The notes: generated from the letters alone by a model not told the origin. 64,000 nucleotides of DNA from Bretschneidera sinensis (GCA_023935145.1 CM043699.1:128280536-128344535); one strand, 5' to 3'. Positions 49,808 through 62,800 are shown, counted from the first letter of the stretch. Translations and numbers: made by a program.

Positions 49808-50487
49808 TGTTGATGCCAAAAAGATGATGAAGGTTAGCCTTGTCTTCTTGACCTTCAACAAGGTGGAAACAGTACTGATGATTTTGAACTTGAAGAAGTT
49901 GAGAGCTTTGGATCGGCCTTGTTCCTGTGGCCATATTTGTTTAGTATACATGTACATGCAAGGGAAGTCACCTGGAGTGTGGTGCTCTGTGGAGGACCTT
50001 CCGACGATCAAGTCAGCGTACGTACTGAAGTGACATAAGGAAAAAGGGTTTAGAGAGTTACCAAAGTGAGAGAGTTAAAGAGAGAGAGAACTGAAGTGAT
50101 TCTCTATGTTATCTTGGGTGTTTACTCTGTGTCTAGTTTTCTTTTTGGTATTTCCTATCTCTTTCTTTGTCTTCTTTCGCTTCTTTGTTTCAAGGGTTGT
50201 AACTCTTTTAAATAGACATTGGAGATCCCTTGTCTGGGGTCTTGAAGTGGATTCCAATTGAGATGTGACTTTCCAAGCCTTGAGCCTTGTGAGAGGCGTC
50301 CTCTGTTAGTGAGATATGACCTCTGCCTGTAGGTTTTTCCATCAAGGACGAAATCTTTAAGCTTAAGGTGATAAATCTCATCATTATTGTCAGAATAGGA
50401 CGAATTCTTATGTTGTTTGGAGTAGCTGGTCATTGTGACGCTTCACATGTTTAGTTCTTACCGGATCGACTAATTTTGGTTGTATCA
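49808..50487 (-). repeat. 5' LTR of the Tat-like element (uninterrupted)
   Basis: 680 bp; on the minus strand it begins TGATACAACC and ends CATCAACA. It matches the split LTR at 41769-44479 and shows what the nested 2-kb LTR's insertion site looked like. Confidence 0.8.
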
Positions 50488-52001
50488 AACTTAGATTTTC
50501 TTGATAAATGCGATTTCAGGGAGTGCAAAAGATGATGGATTATATTTAAAGAACATTCCTAAAAACACACGATGTCATGTTTAAATGGAATATCACAAGT
50601 CAAATGCAATGACTGTTTTGAGTATCAAATGGCCATGTCGATTAAAATGTTAAAATACAGTTTTTTTTTTACTTTCTTTCTTTTGAAAGATGTGGCTGGG
50701 TGGGCGGGAGTGGGAATGCAAGAAGTGAGAGGCATATATGATATATGCATGAATAAAGATTAATTTTCTTTTGGTGTATTTTAAATTTACTAATTAACTA
50801 TTGTAATAAAAGAAAAAAATCAAACTAACTTTGTTTGTGTCCTCTTAAGTCAATGTGCGTTTTCCTTGTGCGGTAAATTTTTTCTTGAACCAATTAATAT
50901 AATTCTATTGCATTAGCATTATTGTAATTTAACAATATATTTTTTACATTGATGAGGAAAAGGATTGAACCCAAATTTTTTCTTATGTAAAATTCTATGG
51001 TAATCACTAAGTTAAAGGATATGAGTTAAAACACTTTGTTAGATGTTCCTTTTGATTCATGTATGAATTTTATTTTCCACTTAGCTCGTCATGGTTTTGT
51101 CTGTTATAACGTTTCTCACCTTTGGAGGAATTTCATCTTTATTATTAATGTTAATTGGTTTAAAAGTTTTACACGTGAAATTCAAGTATAAAAATTCAGG
51201 TGTAAGAATAAATATTAATGAAAAAATGTATCTTCAAATATTTGAAACCAATATTTAAAGCTCTGATACCATATTAAAAATATATAATTAAGTCACTAAT
51301 TATTTCAAAAGTTAAAATTGATGAAAAATAACAAATTATTTCTTTATACTTTAACAAGAATTTAGGTACATAATGTTGATGATTTTTGTTTCAATAATTT
51401 AAAATGAGATACTCAAAAGTGAGTTCAGTTGTGAAATTTTTTTATCCCTATTTTTTTTAGTACTTTTTCATTTGTATATTTTAACCATAATTTGAAAAAT
51501 AATATTTATTTTTTCAATATAATATTGAAAAAATTGAAAACCATTTTTTTGTTTCCCAAATTTTTTAATATTATGTTGAAAAATATTATTTTTCAAACTA
51601 TATTAAAAATATCTAAATTATTGAAAAAAATAAAAAAATTTACAACTAAACGCAACATAAAAATGTTAAGAACTAATTATACTTAAACCCCTCAATTCCC
51701 TATTCATTCCGGTAGGCCCATCACCAAATTGATTATCCTCTAATTAAGCTTGATGCAGTGTGACTGCTGCTAACTTCTGGAGATATATATATATATATAT
51801 ATCTCATTTATTTGAGGTCATCAGTTGAAGTTCAATAATTGTTGAAACCTGAAGCTGCTTTATGAAATTCATGGCTTAGTTTCAGAAAAATCTCATGAAC
51901 TTATCTAGGCAGAAATCAATAATATCAAAGTGAACCAAACTCGGTAGAAATAAAGATGAGCACCCATTCCTATTCAGTACCTTTAATTATATTTTGCATT
52001 A
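50488..52001. other. AT-rich intergenic DNA with a foldback and microsatellite
   Basis: No gene recognised. A strongly AT-rich imperfect inverted repeat lies at about 51490-51602 (arms near 45 bp, tttgaaaaataatattt / aaatattatttttcaaa). A TA microsatellite lies at about 51784-51803. Confidence 0.55.
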
Positions 52002-52006
52002 GACCT

Positions 52007-53093
52007 GTTAAGGTGACTTGAATTTTTTGTAGCAGGCCACAAGTATGGAGAAAAGACAAAGGTGGGACTGCCACCTAAACCTCATTAGTGGAGACCAAAA
52101 TTATTAGCCAGGTTTTGTGCCTATTTAAGCCATGTTTTTGGCTTATCTTCACGTGCTTTTATGGAACGTTTTGTGCCATGTTTTATGGCTTCTCATGCCT
52201 GGTTTTGAGGCAGATTGTGTGGCCACTTTATCCGGATTTTGGGAAAAATCTAGCCTCTTTTTAAAGAGGATTTCTTGACCGGTGCAAATCATTAGTTAAA
52301 AATTTGATTGATAATTTTTAAAAATTTAAAAATTTTTAAAAATTATCAATAAAATTTTCACTGATTTAAATCAAGGGATTTACATGGGTGCAATCAAGAA
52401 TTTTTTCTTTTTAAGTCTGTTTTGTGGTTAAAAGGCAGCTTACTTTGACTGCCTTGTTTTGTGTTTTATGGCAGCCCATTTTGTTGACTAAGGGATGAAT
52501 GATCTGTTATTTAAGGAAAGATTTTCATCTCCATCAGGTGTAAAACTTGTATTTACACATAAAATTTAATTGATAATTTTTTAAAACTTTAGTGGTAATA
52601 TTAATTGAGTATGTACAGATGTTATCGGTGATGTTCTAAAAAATTAACAATCAAATTTTTACTCCGGTGTAAATATGAGTTTTATTCCCAACATAAACAA
52701 GAATTTTTCTTATTTAAAACCGGTGCTAAAAATGAAAAAGAAAAAGAAAATGGGGAGTCTAGAGTGAAGCTTCTTATAAATTGGAGCGGTCGAGTAGAGA
52801 GACACAAGAAGAGAGAAGAACTACTAGGAAAACAAGAGAGTGCAGCGAAGAGCTGCTTGTGATTTACGTCGTGATCTCCTATTATATACTTCCTATTAAA
52901 TTTATGGTTGTCAAATTTGAAAGTATTAGAGATTTGGGTTTTAGTTCTCTCTTCTTTTTGTACTCCAATTTGATATAAATAAATCTTTCTCACCATTGTC
53001 CATATGAATGTAAGAGATCCATTTGTTTTCGAACCATGTAAATTCTCTATGTCTATTTGTTTTTATTTTATTTCGATGCGCTTATACCTAACA
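52007..53093. mobile_element. Solo LTR, 1087 bp, TSD AGACC
   Basis: Starts TGTTAAGG, ends CCTAACA, and is flanked by a perfect 5-bp duplication AGACC (52002-52006 and 53094-53098). No internal domain is present. The right end resembles the LTR end at 1-268. Two related AT-rich foldback elements appear to be nested in it. Confidence 0.85.
52271..52400. mobile_element. Small foldback (MITE-like) element
   Basis: Imperfect terminal inverted repeats (TTCTTGACCGGTGCAAATC / gatttacatgggtgcaatcaagaa) enclose a 44-bp near-perfect palindrome at 52307-52350. A related structure with 'ggtgtaaa' motifs lies at about 52537-52680. No TSD is clear, so the class is unassigned. Confidence 0.5.
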
Positions 53094-53098
53094 AGACC

Positions 53099-54289
53099 AT
53101 TACAATATTTATTGATTTCATCTCTACGGGATCAACGCTTGTACATCCAATAATACACGAAAATATAAGGAGACTTCAAAGCTTGATAGATATGGACCGA
53201 AAATAATGAGTATATTTATTTATACTATTAATAAATCCAGAACTTTTATTTGGTGTTTACCTCTCAAAATGTTTTATAAACCTTTACTTAAATATATAAA
53301 TCAAATATTTAAATATGTTTAAATATGTAACTCAATTAACTTCAACTCTCAACATTTTTCTCCAATGTTTTTTTTTCCCACTATCACACTCATACTTTAC
53401 TTCTCTACTATCCTTAACTTTTTTATCTCCAACTCATGTTTTTCTCTCCCATAATTCTACTCAGACTTAACTTCTCCACTCTTCTCATCTTTCTTATTTT
53501 TAACTCACGTTGATTTTCTCTGTTCTTCTTTATCTTCTTCACATTTTCACTTGTTCTTTTTTTTTTTTTGTGATTATAACCAGATTGTTCTTCTCTTGTG
53601 GTTTCTTTGCAAGTTTAGTTTTCTAATGGAGAATATGTGACCATTATGCTTGGCATGCTTATAGATAAAAAGATAATTGTTAGCATATTGTTTTATTACA
53701 TAAAAGAGCAGATTAACACACACGTAACGTGGGTTGAGATGCTAATTTTTATAATTACATATTTTTTTATAGTATTTATTTCAAATATGAGATTAATAAT
53801 ACACGTTAATTTTAAAAGATTATTCAATTTATAGAGCATAATAATTAATAAAACATAAATTTTTACATGCACTGTTATATTACATAAAAAAAAAAAAAAC
53901 AGATAGCATGCTGTAAAATATAAATGCATGGTGATGGAGATAGATATGGACTGAAATTAATGAGGCAACTAGCAGATTTCGTCGACTCTATTAATGTAAT
54001 GTAGACATGAAGGAAGGCACGTGATGAAGTATGGAATGGTGAGGGATATTATAATTTATGATCGAGATGGAGTTAATTCGGGTTGATGCCATAGTGGGTG
54101 TGGATTTAACTATTTCTTTGAAATTTTGTAGAATTGAGAATAGTTATGATAGAAATAAACTTTAAAAGAAAAAAGTGAGTTAAATGGTTATGTCATATTA
54201 GCTTATTAATGGATCGACTACCTCGATTTATTTGTCTCCGATTTCAAGTGATCTTATAATCGTAGTTTTTTTTTTTACCGGGTACTTTT
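53099..54289. other. AT-rich intergenic DNA, nothing recognised
   Basis: T- and A-rich spacer with short chance frames only. Confidence 0.5.
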
Positions 54290-54879
54290 GCATTATTCAT
54301 ATAAGATATTCGGGTTTGATTTTTTTTTATTAATGTAATGATTACAATGAAATTGAATTCAGGTGAGATTAGATTAAGATTACCGTTGTCCATTTCGTTT
54401 ATGAATCGGAGTAAAAAAAGCTATGTTCATAATTAAATTGTAATTTTAAAAATTGTTTTAAGATTAGATATTGATTTGAAGAAAATAATTTTAAATTAAA
54501 TTATAATTCATAAAATTATTTCTCAATTCCCATCTCTCCCCTCTTTCTTCTCAGACTGAAGGCCTCAAGCGTTGCACTATACTCTCATACACATTATCCA
54601 TATAAAATATTCAAGTTCGATTTCTTTTTTATTAATGTAATGATTACAATGAAATTGAACTAAAGTGAGATTAGATTAGGATTATGATTGTCCAATTGAT
54701 TTATGAATTGGAGTAAAAAAACTATTTTCATAATTAAATTGTAATTTTAAAAATTATTTTAAGATTAAATATTGATTTGGAGAAAATAATTTTAAATTAA
54801 ATTATAATTCATAAAATTATTTCTCAATTACCATCTCTTCTCTCTTTCTTCTCAAATTGATGGCCTCGAGCTTTGCACA
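54290..54879. repeat. Tandem duplication, two ~290-bp units
   Basis: Units at about 54290-54583 and 54590-54879 share 'attaatgtaatgattacaatgaaattgaa', the 'ttaaattaaattataattcataaaattatttctcaatt' stretch and a 'ctttgcac' or 'gttgcac' end. Divergence is moderate. Origin unknown. Confidence 0.85.
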
Positions 54880-55773
54880 ATATATAATGGTCTTAGCAGG
54901 TACAACAACGACATATGACAAATATGAGAGAGAGAAATAGGAGTGTTCATTAATCGGTATTAAATTAATTAATCGATTGGCGTTAATCAATTCAAAATTC
55001 AGATAAACCCCACAAACACAACTATAAATAACCAAACCAATTAACCAAGATACAAAACCAAACACAAAAAACTCCAAAAAAACATCTGCATATCCAGCAT
55101 GATCCAAATAGCAACACCAATAAGACTGATGCTTCATCATCCAATCTTTCCATTTCTGCTATTTTTTTAACCATAGCATCTTTCAATCCCATAAAAAAAC
55201 CAAGCCTAATTGCTTCCCCACATCCTTAGTTTTCTTTGACTTCTCTGTATAAATTCTGTTCCCATTCCTAAAATCCCATCTTATAAACAATTACGATTAA
55301 GATAAACCGGTCATTTTTTTTAACCACATAAAGTAATCATTAGCTAGTCAATTAGTAATTTAGTGACATGTGATGAAGATAAACTAGTAAAATAATGATT
55401 TTACTTTTACAAAATACTGTAACGAATGAAAGTGTGTAATATGAAAAAAGTGATTGTTTGTATTTCTTTTAGTGGCTCATTCTAGTGGTTTATATAGCAT
55501 TTCCCAAAGAATTATCATTAACTCCACGCTACTATAACTAAAGTATGATAATGATGGCACTGGAAGGAGATAACATAAAGTTAATCACATCTACATGTAC
55601 TTGTAGATAACATATAAAATAATACTCTTGTTGTCGCTTATGAAAAACAAAAAGGACTAATTAATCAATTAAGCACATGGACAGGGAACTCATCAATTTC
55701 ATCTATCCAGGGATTATTCTCTTTTGCAGGATTTATAGATTTCAACGGACGCCACACGGCGCTATTACACTTG
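54880..55773. other. Intergenic, no gene recognised
   Basis: AT-rich spacer up to the target duplication of the next copia element. A 107-residue minus-strand frame at 54817-55140 has no recognisable domain and overlaps the tandem repeat. Confidence 0.5.
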
Positions 55774-56304
55774 AATCCTGTTAGATATTTTAATAAAAAT
55801 AAATAAACATTTAAATGTGCAATTAACGGAGGAATGAAATTTTTTAGTGAGAGTTACATGATAGGCGGAACTCTATTACCACTAACCTTTGACTCTCTAA
55901 GCCTATATTATATGGCTTGTATAAGAGTGTTTCACACACCTCAACTCACATCTCAAGTTACTTCGCTCCTACATTGATTTTTATTCTTACTTTATTGTTT
56001 TTTTATTTTTCAGCCAAAGAATGGTATATTTTGTAGAGTTTTGAATTCCCTTTTAAGGGCAATATTGTGAGAGCTATACGACGTAGTATAGTTAAGTTGT
56101 TGTATCATGGAGGTGACAAGTCAATGACCTGTTGCACCGATTGACAAAGTAACTCCTGCATTGGCTTGAATTATCTTAAAGAGAGCGAGTGTCGCGCTTC
56201 AATCCAATGCTACATAACTCTTTCCTTATCATAAAATCTTTTTTATTTATTATTTCAGTAAATAATTATAATTACACCAACAATTTTAAGGTGATTCAAC
56301 AATC

Positions 56305-58700
56305 ATGGCGGATGTTGAGGAGAAAGCTACCTAAAAAAATTGGTGATTTGAACAAGCCATTTCATTTCAAGGGAGTTTACTTCTAATAGTGGAAAAGCAA
56401 GGTAAATTTTATTTTTAGTGATAAAATGCCCAAAGAACCAAATATGAGAAATCATGCATAATTGAAGCCTAAAAGGAGAAAGTTGAAAAATAAAAATTTT
56501 GGGAAACGATTCACTCACCAAAATCAAAATAGAGAAAACCCGAGTAAAAGGAGTAGGAACCAAAATTACACTTCTAAACAAAACCAAAATAATGAGTACT
56601 TTGTTTGTGGCAAAAGTGGGCATGTTTCTCGAAATTGCCTATTCCAAAAATAAAGGTCTATTTTTTACGCCAATGCTACCGAGGAGCCACTTATGGGCTA
56701 TGATAACTAAAATTAATTTAGTGGAAAGAAGCATGTCTGTTATGACAAAAAAATCGGTTCAAAAATTTATACTCCTTATAAATAACCTAAAAATTGTTAT
56801 GATTGGTGATTCCCATACCACTCAAGTTTTGGGTGAAGTTGAGGGCGGGTTGAATTTCACTTATGGAAAGAAATTCACTCTAAAAGAAGTGTTACACACT
56901 TCTGTTATGAGAAATAATTTTAATTTTTAGTTTTCTCTTCAATAAGATTGATTTCAAACAGGTTATAAAATTTGTTAATATGTGATTACAAATCATGACA
57001 TGTTTGTGGACAAAGAATATGTATGTGAAATTGGTCGTTGAGGGGTGTTGAAAAAAAATGTGCTAATAAACATATTATAAAGTTGTTTTGGGCATCTTAT
57101 CATAAAAATAAAATTTGCACTAGTATTGCAAAGAATGCATCTGCAACATGAAAAAAAGGTTCAGTGCATAAAAACTTGCAGTAGTTCTAATGACTTCTTA
57201 CAAATAAACTAGCGAATGTGTAGTTATAATACATCGTAACATCTCATACATTTGTGAAAATATAAAACTAACAGACACATGATATGTTCGTCATGTAGAG
57301 TCTCTTCATATATAGTATAAGTCATACAAAATATGTACAGTAAAATGTGCTAATAGAAGCTGTAGTTGTAATTGTAACTAAGTTACAATACATCCTTTCA
57401 GACAAAAAAAAAGTTAGTATTTTAAGTAATTGTAATGTGCAATATGCATAAGCTGTATAACATAACTGAAAAATATGTAAACGTTACATATAAAAGGTAG
57501 TTGTTTTTAAGTCAAGTGATATTATCTTTGATGAAATTAAAATTTGGGGATACTTCTATAACAATGATATAAGTTTTAGCATCACCTGATGCAGTATTTT
57601 GATATAGGCCAAGAAAAGAAAGTATATAAGTTGACCAAATAGTTGTATATTCTAAGACAAGCCCCAAAACAATGGTATGAAAAAGTTGACATGTGCATAA
57701 CAGAAAATGGTTTTAAATCCAATGAGTGTGACAAATGCATATACATTAAAAGAGTTCATGATATGCATGTGATCGTTACCGTATATGTGGATGATCTCTT
57801 AATTTTTTTGTTTTAATTTGGAGATTGTCAAAGAGACTAAATTATTGCTTAATAGCAATTTTGATATGAAAGATCTTGGTGAGACAAACTTTATTTTGGG
57901 CATAAAAAATACTAGAACATGTGATGACATCTTTCTTTATCAATCACATTACATTGAGAAAATCTTGAGAAAATTCAATTATTTTGATTGCAAGTCTGTT
58001 AATACTTCTTTTTATCCTAGATTTAATTTGTATCTCACTCTCAGTGATAATGAAATCATTGACCAAAAGGGATACGCTAGTAGAATTGAGAGTTTAAGAT
58101 ATGCTATTGATTGTACTAGACCCAACATTGCATATGCAGTATGAATATTTGGTAGATTTACCAGTAAACAGATTTTTGACCACTGGTGTGTCGTTGAAAG
58201 AGTTATGGAATATTTAAGTGGCATTAAAAATTATGGTCTATTTTATAAAAATTATCCCGCTGTCATTGAAGGCTTTTGTGATGCTGATGGGTACACTCAG
58301 TCAGGTAATTCATTATCTACCTCTAGTTATGTTTTTACTATTGGAGGTGGTGCAATTTGTTGGAAATTGAAAAAAAAAAACAACAAATAATAACTAACTC
58401 AACTATAGAGGCGAATCTAATTTCCTTATCTTCAGCAAGTGAGGAAACTAATTGGTTATTTGAAATTCTTATATGAAAAAAATATACCTCAAATATTGAT
58501 ATATTGATATACGGAGATAGCACTGTTGCTATTGGTAGAGTACATAATTGGTATTATAATGGAAAATCATGACCTATAAGGAGAAAACATAGTACTATGA
58601 GATCTTATTTGAGAAATGATGTTATAACTGTTGATTATATTAAATCGCGTAATAATCTTACAGATCCTTTAACAAAGGTTCTAGCTAGAAAAATGTCTTG
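56305..58700 (+). pseudogene. Decayed copia gag-pol
   Basis: A gag-like start lies near 56305 (MADVEEKAT). A knuckle-like motif FVCGKSGHVSRNC (about 56599) lacks its first cysteine (Tyr instead). Protease/linker remnants follow (FTLKEVLHTSVMRNNF). The region 57540-57800 holds reverse transcriptase pieces including YVDDL, then FDMKDLGETNFILGI and RNase H remnants (DCTRPNIAYAV, GFCDADGYTQSGNSLSTSSYVF). Integrase was not recognised. Many stops and frame changes show it is long dead. Confidence 0.85.
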
Positions 58701-58788
58701 ATGACATTGAGCAGGATGAAGCTAAAACCCAAAGATTCAAAAACCAACTATGAGGATACCTAGCCCGAGGACCGGAGATCCCGAAAAC

Positions 58789-59049
58789 TAGGGGTGAGCA
58801 TAGAAACCGATGGACCCAAGAACTCGATCCAAACCGGTGTAATGGGTTGGGTTGAGAAATTTTTGAATCTGGTGGGTTGATCACAGGTTAAAAAATTTCA
58901 ACCCGACCAAAACTGGTAATCCAGTCATTATATAATTATATATATATATATATATATATATTTAAAATATACTTATTTTAAAGATTGATGAACTACATTT
59001 ATATTTTGGTAAGTTAGTTTGGATTGTGATATATATTTCTTGTGTTTAT

Positions 59050-59093
<44 letters not shown>

Positions 59094-59752
59094 TTATTTC
59101 GTTTCTTTTTCCTTTTAGAAACCCTCCAACAAAAAAATGCTAGCTTTCATGAAAAAAACAAATTAGAATTTAAAAATGTGAAGAACATGTTTATTTTTAA
59201 TACTCTTTAGACAAAGAAAGCCGTTTGTTCTTGTGAAAGTATTTCTTTTGGACTTTCAATATACTTTCCAAAAGATTTTTGAATTGATTTGTTTATCATA
59301 TGTTCATTCACTTTATGTTTTTGGTATGATGAAACTTTGTTATTCAAATTCTAAGACAAGTGTATACTAGTGTTGAAGTCTTGAAGAATTAGATCGATCA
59401 AACACCTTTAAAATCTATTTTTTATTTACTTTTGTATGGTTTGTATTAAATCAAAGTTGTTTGAAATTTGTGCAAAGTGATTTAAGGTACTTAATTTGTA
59501 AATAATGGTTTGTAATATCTAATAAATTCTTGTATGGATATGATTTTGGGACTAATGGATGATGAATAGTTATAGTAAAATATATTTTTTTTACATAATA
59601 TGTTTGTATTAATTTTTAAGTGAAAAATACTAAACGGATAACCCAAACCGATTTAAATAGGTTCAGTTGAGTTGAGGTTGAATGGGTTCATGGGTTGGGT
59701 TGGGTTGATTTTTTAGGCCAACCCAACCCAAACCGACCTATGCTCACCCCTA
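58789..59752. mobile_element. hAT-type MITE, 964 bp
   Basis: Terminal inverted repeats TAGGGGTGAGCATAG and CTATGCTCACCCCTA are nearly perfect. The flanking 8-bp duplication reads CCGAAAAC (58781-58788) and CTGAAAAC (59753-59760). It contains two TA microsatellites (about 58938-58961 and 59053-59091) and 'gggttg' runs. It is the best-preserved member of the family also found at 36.6 and 37.5 kb. Confidence 0.88.
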
Positions 59753-60616
59753 CTGAAAACTAGGTTCAATGGGAAGAACGAATCATAGGGTGGTTTGGTG
59801 GTGAGATGCACTTAGTCGTAATGTGCTGGCTAATAAAGCTTATGTCGTTACTTGGGCTATAATTTGTGTAAAGCAATATCCTATCTCCTTTAAGCAACCA
59901 TAATTCAAGGTCTGGTCCACTATTGGTTCTGAATAGCAATTGTTGAAACATTAAGTGAACGTTCAATGCAGAGCACACCTTCATGAAGCATAATGGTCTA
60001 TCTTTGCCCGATAATTTTATTTTCATGGTATTTCATATTTTTTATTAAAATTAATGGGGGAATGTTAGATATTTTAATAAAAAAATAATAAACATTTAAA
60101 TGTACTTTTAATGGTTGAATGGAGATTTTTAGTGAGAGTTACACAATAGGCATAACTCTATTCCCACTAACCCCTGACTCTCTAAACCTATATGTAGGGC
60201 TTGCATGAGAGTGTTTCAGACACACCTCAAGCCACTTCACTCTTACATTGGCTTTTATTCTTATTTTTTTGTTCTTTTATTTTTTGGGCAAAGAAATGTA
60301 TGTTTTGTGGAGCTTTGGCCTCTACTTTAAGTTCAATATTGTGAGAGCTATATGATATAGTATGGTTGGGCTGTGTATTTTGGAGGTGACAAGTCAGTCA
60401 CCTATTGCATCGGTTGAGAAAGTAACTCCCGCAATGGCTTGAATTACCTTAAAGAAAGGGAGTGCCACACTTCAGTCCAATGCTATGTAGCTATTTCCTT
60501 ATTGTAAAATCTTTTTATTTATTATTTCAGTAAATTATTATAGAAGCACCAACAAATACTAACCTAAAAGAAATTTGCCAAGTTAGATCACCCTTTCTAA
60601 TTCTCCCTTTTGCCTC

Positions 60617-61355
60617 ACATTTTTCTAATACGATATTAACTTTTGAAATTTTTTTAACCAAATATTTTTTTTAAATAACCATGCGCATTGCGTTGATAAA
60701 TAATTAATCTATAATATCTATATTAACTAAATTATATTTTCAAAATACTATATGCGATCATGCATATTTTATCATAAACTATAATAAAAAATAAAATACT
60801 TTTAACTTTTAAAATTAAATTATTTATGTATACTATTGAAATTATCTTTTAAGATATTTCAAATTTTAACACTTGATTTTTAAAACAAATAAATTTAATA
60901 ACTAAACTCGTGTATGGCACAGGGTACGCGGATATATAGTGTAATGTAAAATAAAAAGTTGAAACTAGTTACTATAAACATATATGGAGTAAATATAAAT
61001 ATAATCAATATGTTTATATAAATTATATCATTAATTTTTTTTCAATTAAAATAGAGGATTAAGGTTTAGCCTTTGCCCTTTAGGGCTTAGGGTTTAAGAT
61101 ATAGGGTTTAGGGTTTAATATTTACTTATAACTCAAATAATATAAACAAAAAAATTCAAATATGAGATGTTTAAAATTTTGAATATGAGATTAAAGATTA
61201 AAATTACAATAATATCTTGATATAAAATTAACTAATTTAAATGATGACTCTCACATTTTTCTAATACGAATATACAATATTAGCTCTTGATTTTTTTTAA
61301 ATAACCATGTGCATTGCGTAGATACATAATTAATCTATAATATATATTAACTAAT
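60617..61355. repeat. Direct repeats flanking an AT-rich block
   Basis: 'cacatttttctaatacga' followed by 'aataaccatg.gcattgcgt.gata' occurs at about 60617-60735 and 61252-61353. The block between contains degenerate telomere-type TTTAGGG repeats (about 61076-61118). It also has 'ctcgtgtatggcacagggtacgcg' near 60906, which vaguely recalls Helitron 3' hairpins. The class is not established. Confidence 0.6.
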
Positions 61356-62800
61356 TGGGTTCGTGTCGTAATCATGTCATGTCGCGGGTTAACCCGCCAA
61401 CCCGAAATGACACGATTAGGACTGATTAATTTCGCGGGTATGGTGGATTGTATTGACACAGTTATGATCCATTTAATTCTATTTTTAAATAATAATAACT
61501 ATATTAGTATCATGTTTCTTATGAGTAAATTTCAAATTCAATACTCATTTTACCTCAATTTTATTTATAGTTATAAGTATATATGAGAAAATGATATAAC
61601 AATTTTCACCTTACTACCATCAGTTTAATAAAAAAAAATCAGGTTAATTCGCATTTTGAGTTGGGTTGTTTTGGGTTTCAGATCAAGTCGGGTTCGGGTT
61701 CTTTAAGGTCATTTGGGTCCGGGTCATTTTGGGTTTCGAGTAGTTTTTGGCTCAGGTCGTTTCGGGTCATTTGGGTTCAGGTCATCTAAGGTTTAAAGCT
61801 GTTTTGGACACGAGTTATTTCGGGTTTCGAGTGTATCGGGTTTGGGTCAATTCAAGTTTAGGTCAATTTATTTTAATATGTTTTTGGGTTTTAAGCGAGT
61901 CAAGTTTCGAGTTAATCGAGTTGGGTCAGATTTTGCCACCTCTATAGATTGTTGAGGAGTTTATTCGTCAAGAACTATTTGTCTTGCTTAGTTTTTTAAT
62001 GAACACCACTTTCAAAAAAAAATAAAAAATGGACAGAGGATCTAAGATCTGAAAACCTTCTATGATTTTAAAAAAACATGTTTGGTTGTCTGGAATTGAA
62101 GTTTGGAATTAGAATTGAGGTGCAATCATTGTCATTTTCAACCATTTTAATATTGAAAAAAGTATGATTTCAACTCAATTTCATACAATCAAACTTAGCA
62201 TAAGTGTTTTTTCGAAGCATAATGCATCATATATTTAACAAAATTAAGCTTTCTAATTTGAGGCAACACATGATTGCTTTGAATTTTTTTCAAATGAAAT
62301 TTGATGTGCTTATGAACTAAATAATAGAAGGCAACTCTCTCTCTCTTATCTAATGTGAGTTAGATTTAAACATTGATTTTTTGTGTGATGACTAATGATT
62401 CAACCAACTAAGTTAACTGTCCAATGTGATAGTTTTGTGAAGTTCTTTAAGTGGATGATCGATTAACAGAATAATATGAATAGAAATCCCCCTTTTAAAT
62501 AAGGTTAAGAAAGTGGTATGTTTGTTTTCTTAATATATTCTTTAAAAAAAATTAAAAGAGAGAAGATATTTCAATGTGCATTGTACACATCGAAAAAATG
62601 TGTTTTAAAAAAAATTATATATAACATTATTATGCAGTTTTATATTTAAAGTTAAGTTTTTTTATTTCTTTTATTCTAAAAGTTAAGTTTTTTTTATTTT
62701 TTAGAATTCGTGTGTTGTTAGTTTTATATATAATCATTTCTCATGGATCCCTTCTTTTGGTAAATGTGTCTTTTCTGACTAAATTCTTAAAATAAGGCTA
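61356..62800. other. GGGTY-rich repeat and AT-rich spacer
   Basis: About 61650-61930 holds many copies of 'gggt(c/t)' phrases such as 'tttcgggtcatttgggtt', ending near 'gattttgccacctctatag', which resembles the end of a hAT-type MITE (AGAGGTGGCAAAA). No matching left end or TSD was found. The rest is AT-rich with no gene. Confidence 0.5.

Larger units (their letters stand above)
41769..50487 (-). mobile_element. Large degenerate LTR retrotransposon, Tat/Ogre-like
   Basis: Two matching LTRs bound it: 41769-44479 (680 bp once the nested 2026-bp LTR and its 5-bp duplication are removed) and 49808-50487 (680 bp). The sequence just before the right LTR, 'tatcccactgacgacactaat', looks like a decayed reverse complement of the TGGCGCCGTCTGTGGGA-type PBS of plant gypsy elements. 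That implies a minus-strand element with its 5' LTR on the right. The 5.3-kb interior has a 119-bp tandem array and an opposite-strand PF04195-type frame, but no recognisable gag-pol. These traits fit a deleted Tat-lineage or LARD-like element. No clear TSD was found (aaccg on the left, aactt on the right). Confidence 0.65.
55779..60554 (+). mobile_element. Ty1-copia retrotransposon with nested MITE
   Basis: 5' LTR 55779-56282 and 3' LTR 60063-60554 share TGTTAGATATTTTAATAAA starts and ACCAACA ends. The target duplication is AATCC (55774-55778) against AATAC (60555-60559), one mismatch. A polypurine tract AATGGGGGAA precedes the 3' LTR. No standard PBS is readable after 56282. The interior is heavily mutated and shortened, and a 964-bp hAT MITE sits at 58789-59752. 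Confidence 0.9.

Noticed and set aside
60906..60940. Helitron 3' end
   Set aside because: The hairpin-like phrase is imperfect and there is no CTRRT end at the right distance or 5' TC partner; kept only as a weak hint.
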